From contig JAJYGB010000583.1 in assembly GCA_021785235.1 (NCBI GenBank), positions 1 through 6,550 of the forward strand: DNA of 6,550 bases, written 5' to 3'. The notes under the pieces are model-generated. The model was not told where the DNA came from. It was given only the letters and a program-made list of their open reading frames with translations, and made no database searches. This stretch comes from Bacteroidota bacterium. GTDB taxonomy: Bacteria > Bacteroidota > Kryptoniia > Kryptoniales > JAKASW01. Shown here piece after piece: positions 5,820 through 6,550 of this stretch (its first letter is position 1; the number at the start of each line of letters is the position of its first letter). Both the position numbers and the translations under genes were made by a program.

Positions 5820-6550
5820 CGCCCCATTCCTTCAGCCTGTACTGCAGCCACCGGAGCGAGACTCCGAGCTTCTCCGCTGTGCGGGTCCGGTTGCCGCCGG
5901 TCTCGCCAAGGGTCTTCTCCACAAGTTTCCTCTCGAATTCCTCGAGCGTGAGGCCCGACTGTACTAAGCCATCTTCAGAATACTGTTCCAGTTTCAGATC
6001 CTCCTCGGCAACCTCATCGCCTCTCGAGAGCACCACGGCACGCTCGACCACATTCTGAAGCTCGCGAACGTTTCCGTACCAAGGATGTTTCAGTAGTTTC
6101 GACATCGCACCGGAGGCGATCTTCCTTACATTCCGCCCGTGCGTCTCACATGCACTCTTCATGAAGTGGTTCGCAAGGACCGGGATATCCTCAGGCCTGT
6201 CACGAAGCGGGGGGAGGTGGATCTCCACTATATTGAGCCTGAAAAACAGGTCTTCCCTAAATCTCCCCTCCTTGATTTCCTCCTGGAGATTCCTGTTAGT
6301 GGCGGATATCAATCTCACATTTACTTTCTTGCTTTCATGGTCACCCAGTCTCCTGATTTCTCTTTCCTGCAAAACCCTGAGAAATTTCGCCTGGAGCACG
6401 GGGGGGAGGTCGCCCACTTCATCCAGGAAAAGCGTCCCGCCGTCGGCGTATTCCACGAGGCCCTTCTTATCCGCGTTCGCTCCGGTGAAGGCGCCTTTCC
6501 TGTAACCGAAAAGCTCGCTCTCGAGAAGTTGTTCAGGTATCGCGGAGCAG
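5806..6550 (-). CDS. Sigma-54-dependent transcriptional activator, AAA+ and Fis-type DNA-binding domains (partial, N-terminus off the right edge)
   Basis: The frame is open to the right edge and ends at TAG 5808-5806, leaving 247 visible residues. In this fragment GAFTGA, the loop that contacts sigma-54, is at residues 19-24 after ESELFGYRK. Walker B LFLDEV is at 40-45, SATNRN at 82-87, the arginine-finger region FREDLFFRL at 98-106, [12 protein letters not shown] at 112-123, and the sensor II segment WYGNVREL at 157-164. A Fis-type helix-turn-helix lies at about 203-243 ([14 protein letters not shown]). All key motifs are intact, so it should be an active ATPase that opens RpoN promoters. 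Walker A and any sensory domain (receiver, FHA, GAF) are outside the window. A GTG at 6456 is internal, not the start. The 14-nt overlap with the kinase gene points to one operon, and the two sigma-54-like promoters downstream are its natural candidate targets. Confidence 0.95.
   Translation of the reverse strand, partial: CSAIPEQLLESELFGYRKGAFTGANADKKGLVEYADGGTLFLDEVGDLPPVLQAKFLRVLQEREIRRLGDHESKKVNVRLISATNRNLQEEIKEGRFREDLFFRLNIVEIHLPPLRDRPEDIPVLANHFMKSACETHGRNVRKIASGAMSKLLKHPWYGNVRELQNVVERAVVLSRGDEVAEEDLKLEQYSEDGLVQSGLTLEEFERKLVEKTLGETGGNRTRTAEKLGVSLRWLQYRLKEWGGDSR
5828..5832 (-). promoter_or_regulatory. Ribosome binding site of the PEGA kinase
   Basis: AAGGA on the minus strand, inside the end of the activator gene, lies 8 nt before the GTG at 5819. 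It supports GTG as the kinase start; no other start codon in frame lies nearby that keeps the whole kinase domain. Confidence 0.65.

Noticed and set aside
5820..5880. Sigma-54 promoter upstream of the kinase
   Set aside because: GG and GC pairs occur but with 11-nt spacing and no GGCACG; the kinase start overlaps the activator gene, so co-transcription is simpler.
3352..5951. Plus-strand frames opposite the kelch and kinase genes
   Set aside because: They oppose genes with clear domain structure and show Arg/Ser/Pro-rich, domain-free translations typical of antisense reading.
6454..6456. GTG at 6456 as the start of the activator
   Set aside because: The frame stays open to the window edge and encodes the GAFTGA motif upstream of this codon, so it is internal.

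Overview
The window reads as accessory DNA from a Gram-negative bacterium of the Fibrobacterota-Chlorobiota-Bacteroidota group, most likely an Ignavibacteriota-like lineage. The evidence is a secreted protein with a type IX secretion (T9SS) sorting domain of the YPNPFNPTT...KMVLIK type, a DUF5683-like protein, a PEGA-domain Ser/Thr kinase and a sigma-54 (RpoN) activator, with moderate GC content. The lineage is an inference from protein style only.

All five genes lie on the minus strand, so the biological order runs from right to left. At the right edge (6550 to 5806) is the C-terminal two thirds of a sigma-54-dependent activator with GAFTGA, Walker B, arginine finger and a Fis-type helix-turn-helix. 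Its end overlaps by 14 nt the GTG start of a Ser/Thr protein kinase (5819 to 4230) with one transmembrane segment and two periplasmic PEGA domains. Next is a secreted six-bladed kelch propeller with a T9SS C-terminal domain (4194 to 2899). Its stop overlaps by one base the ATG of a TPR plus DUF5683-like envelope protein (2899 to 2003). After a 165-bp gap comes a large exported modular protein (1837 to beyond base 1) with a fibronectin-III-like domain, a cadherin-like domain and at least three carboxypeptidase-regulatory-like beta-sandwich modules. It runs off the left edge.

The most interesting signal is regulatory. Directly upstream of the kelch ATG is an exact match to the sigma-54 -24/-12 consensus (TGGCACG-N4-TTGCA, 4229 to 4214). 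Upstream of the modular protein is a close relative (CGGCACG-N4-TTGAT, 1881 to 1866) with the same GG-N10-G spacing and the right distance to a good ribosome binding site. The same window encodes a sigma-54 activator joined to a membrane kinase. The simplest model is a self-contained cell-envelope circuit: the PEGA kinase senses the envelope, the RpoN activator is its output, and the secreted kelch, DUF5683 and modular surface proteins are the regulon. The promoter matches are seen in the sequence; the circuit is inference.

The plus strand carries nothing convincing. No RNA genes, CRISPR arrays, insertion sequences or clear intrinsic terminators were found. There is no gene-free stretch over 300 bp.
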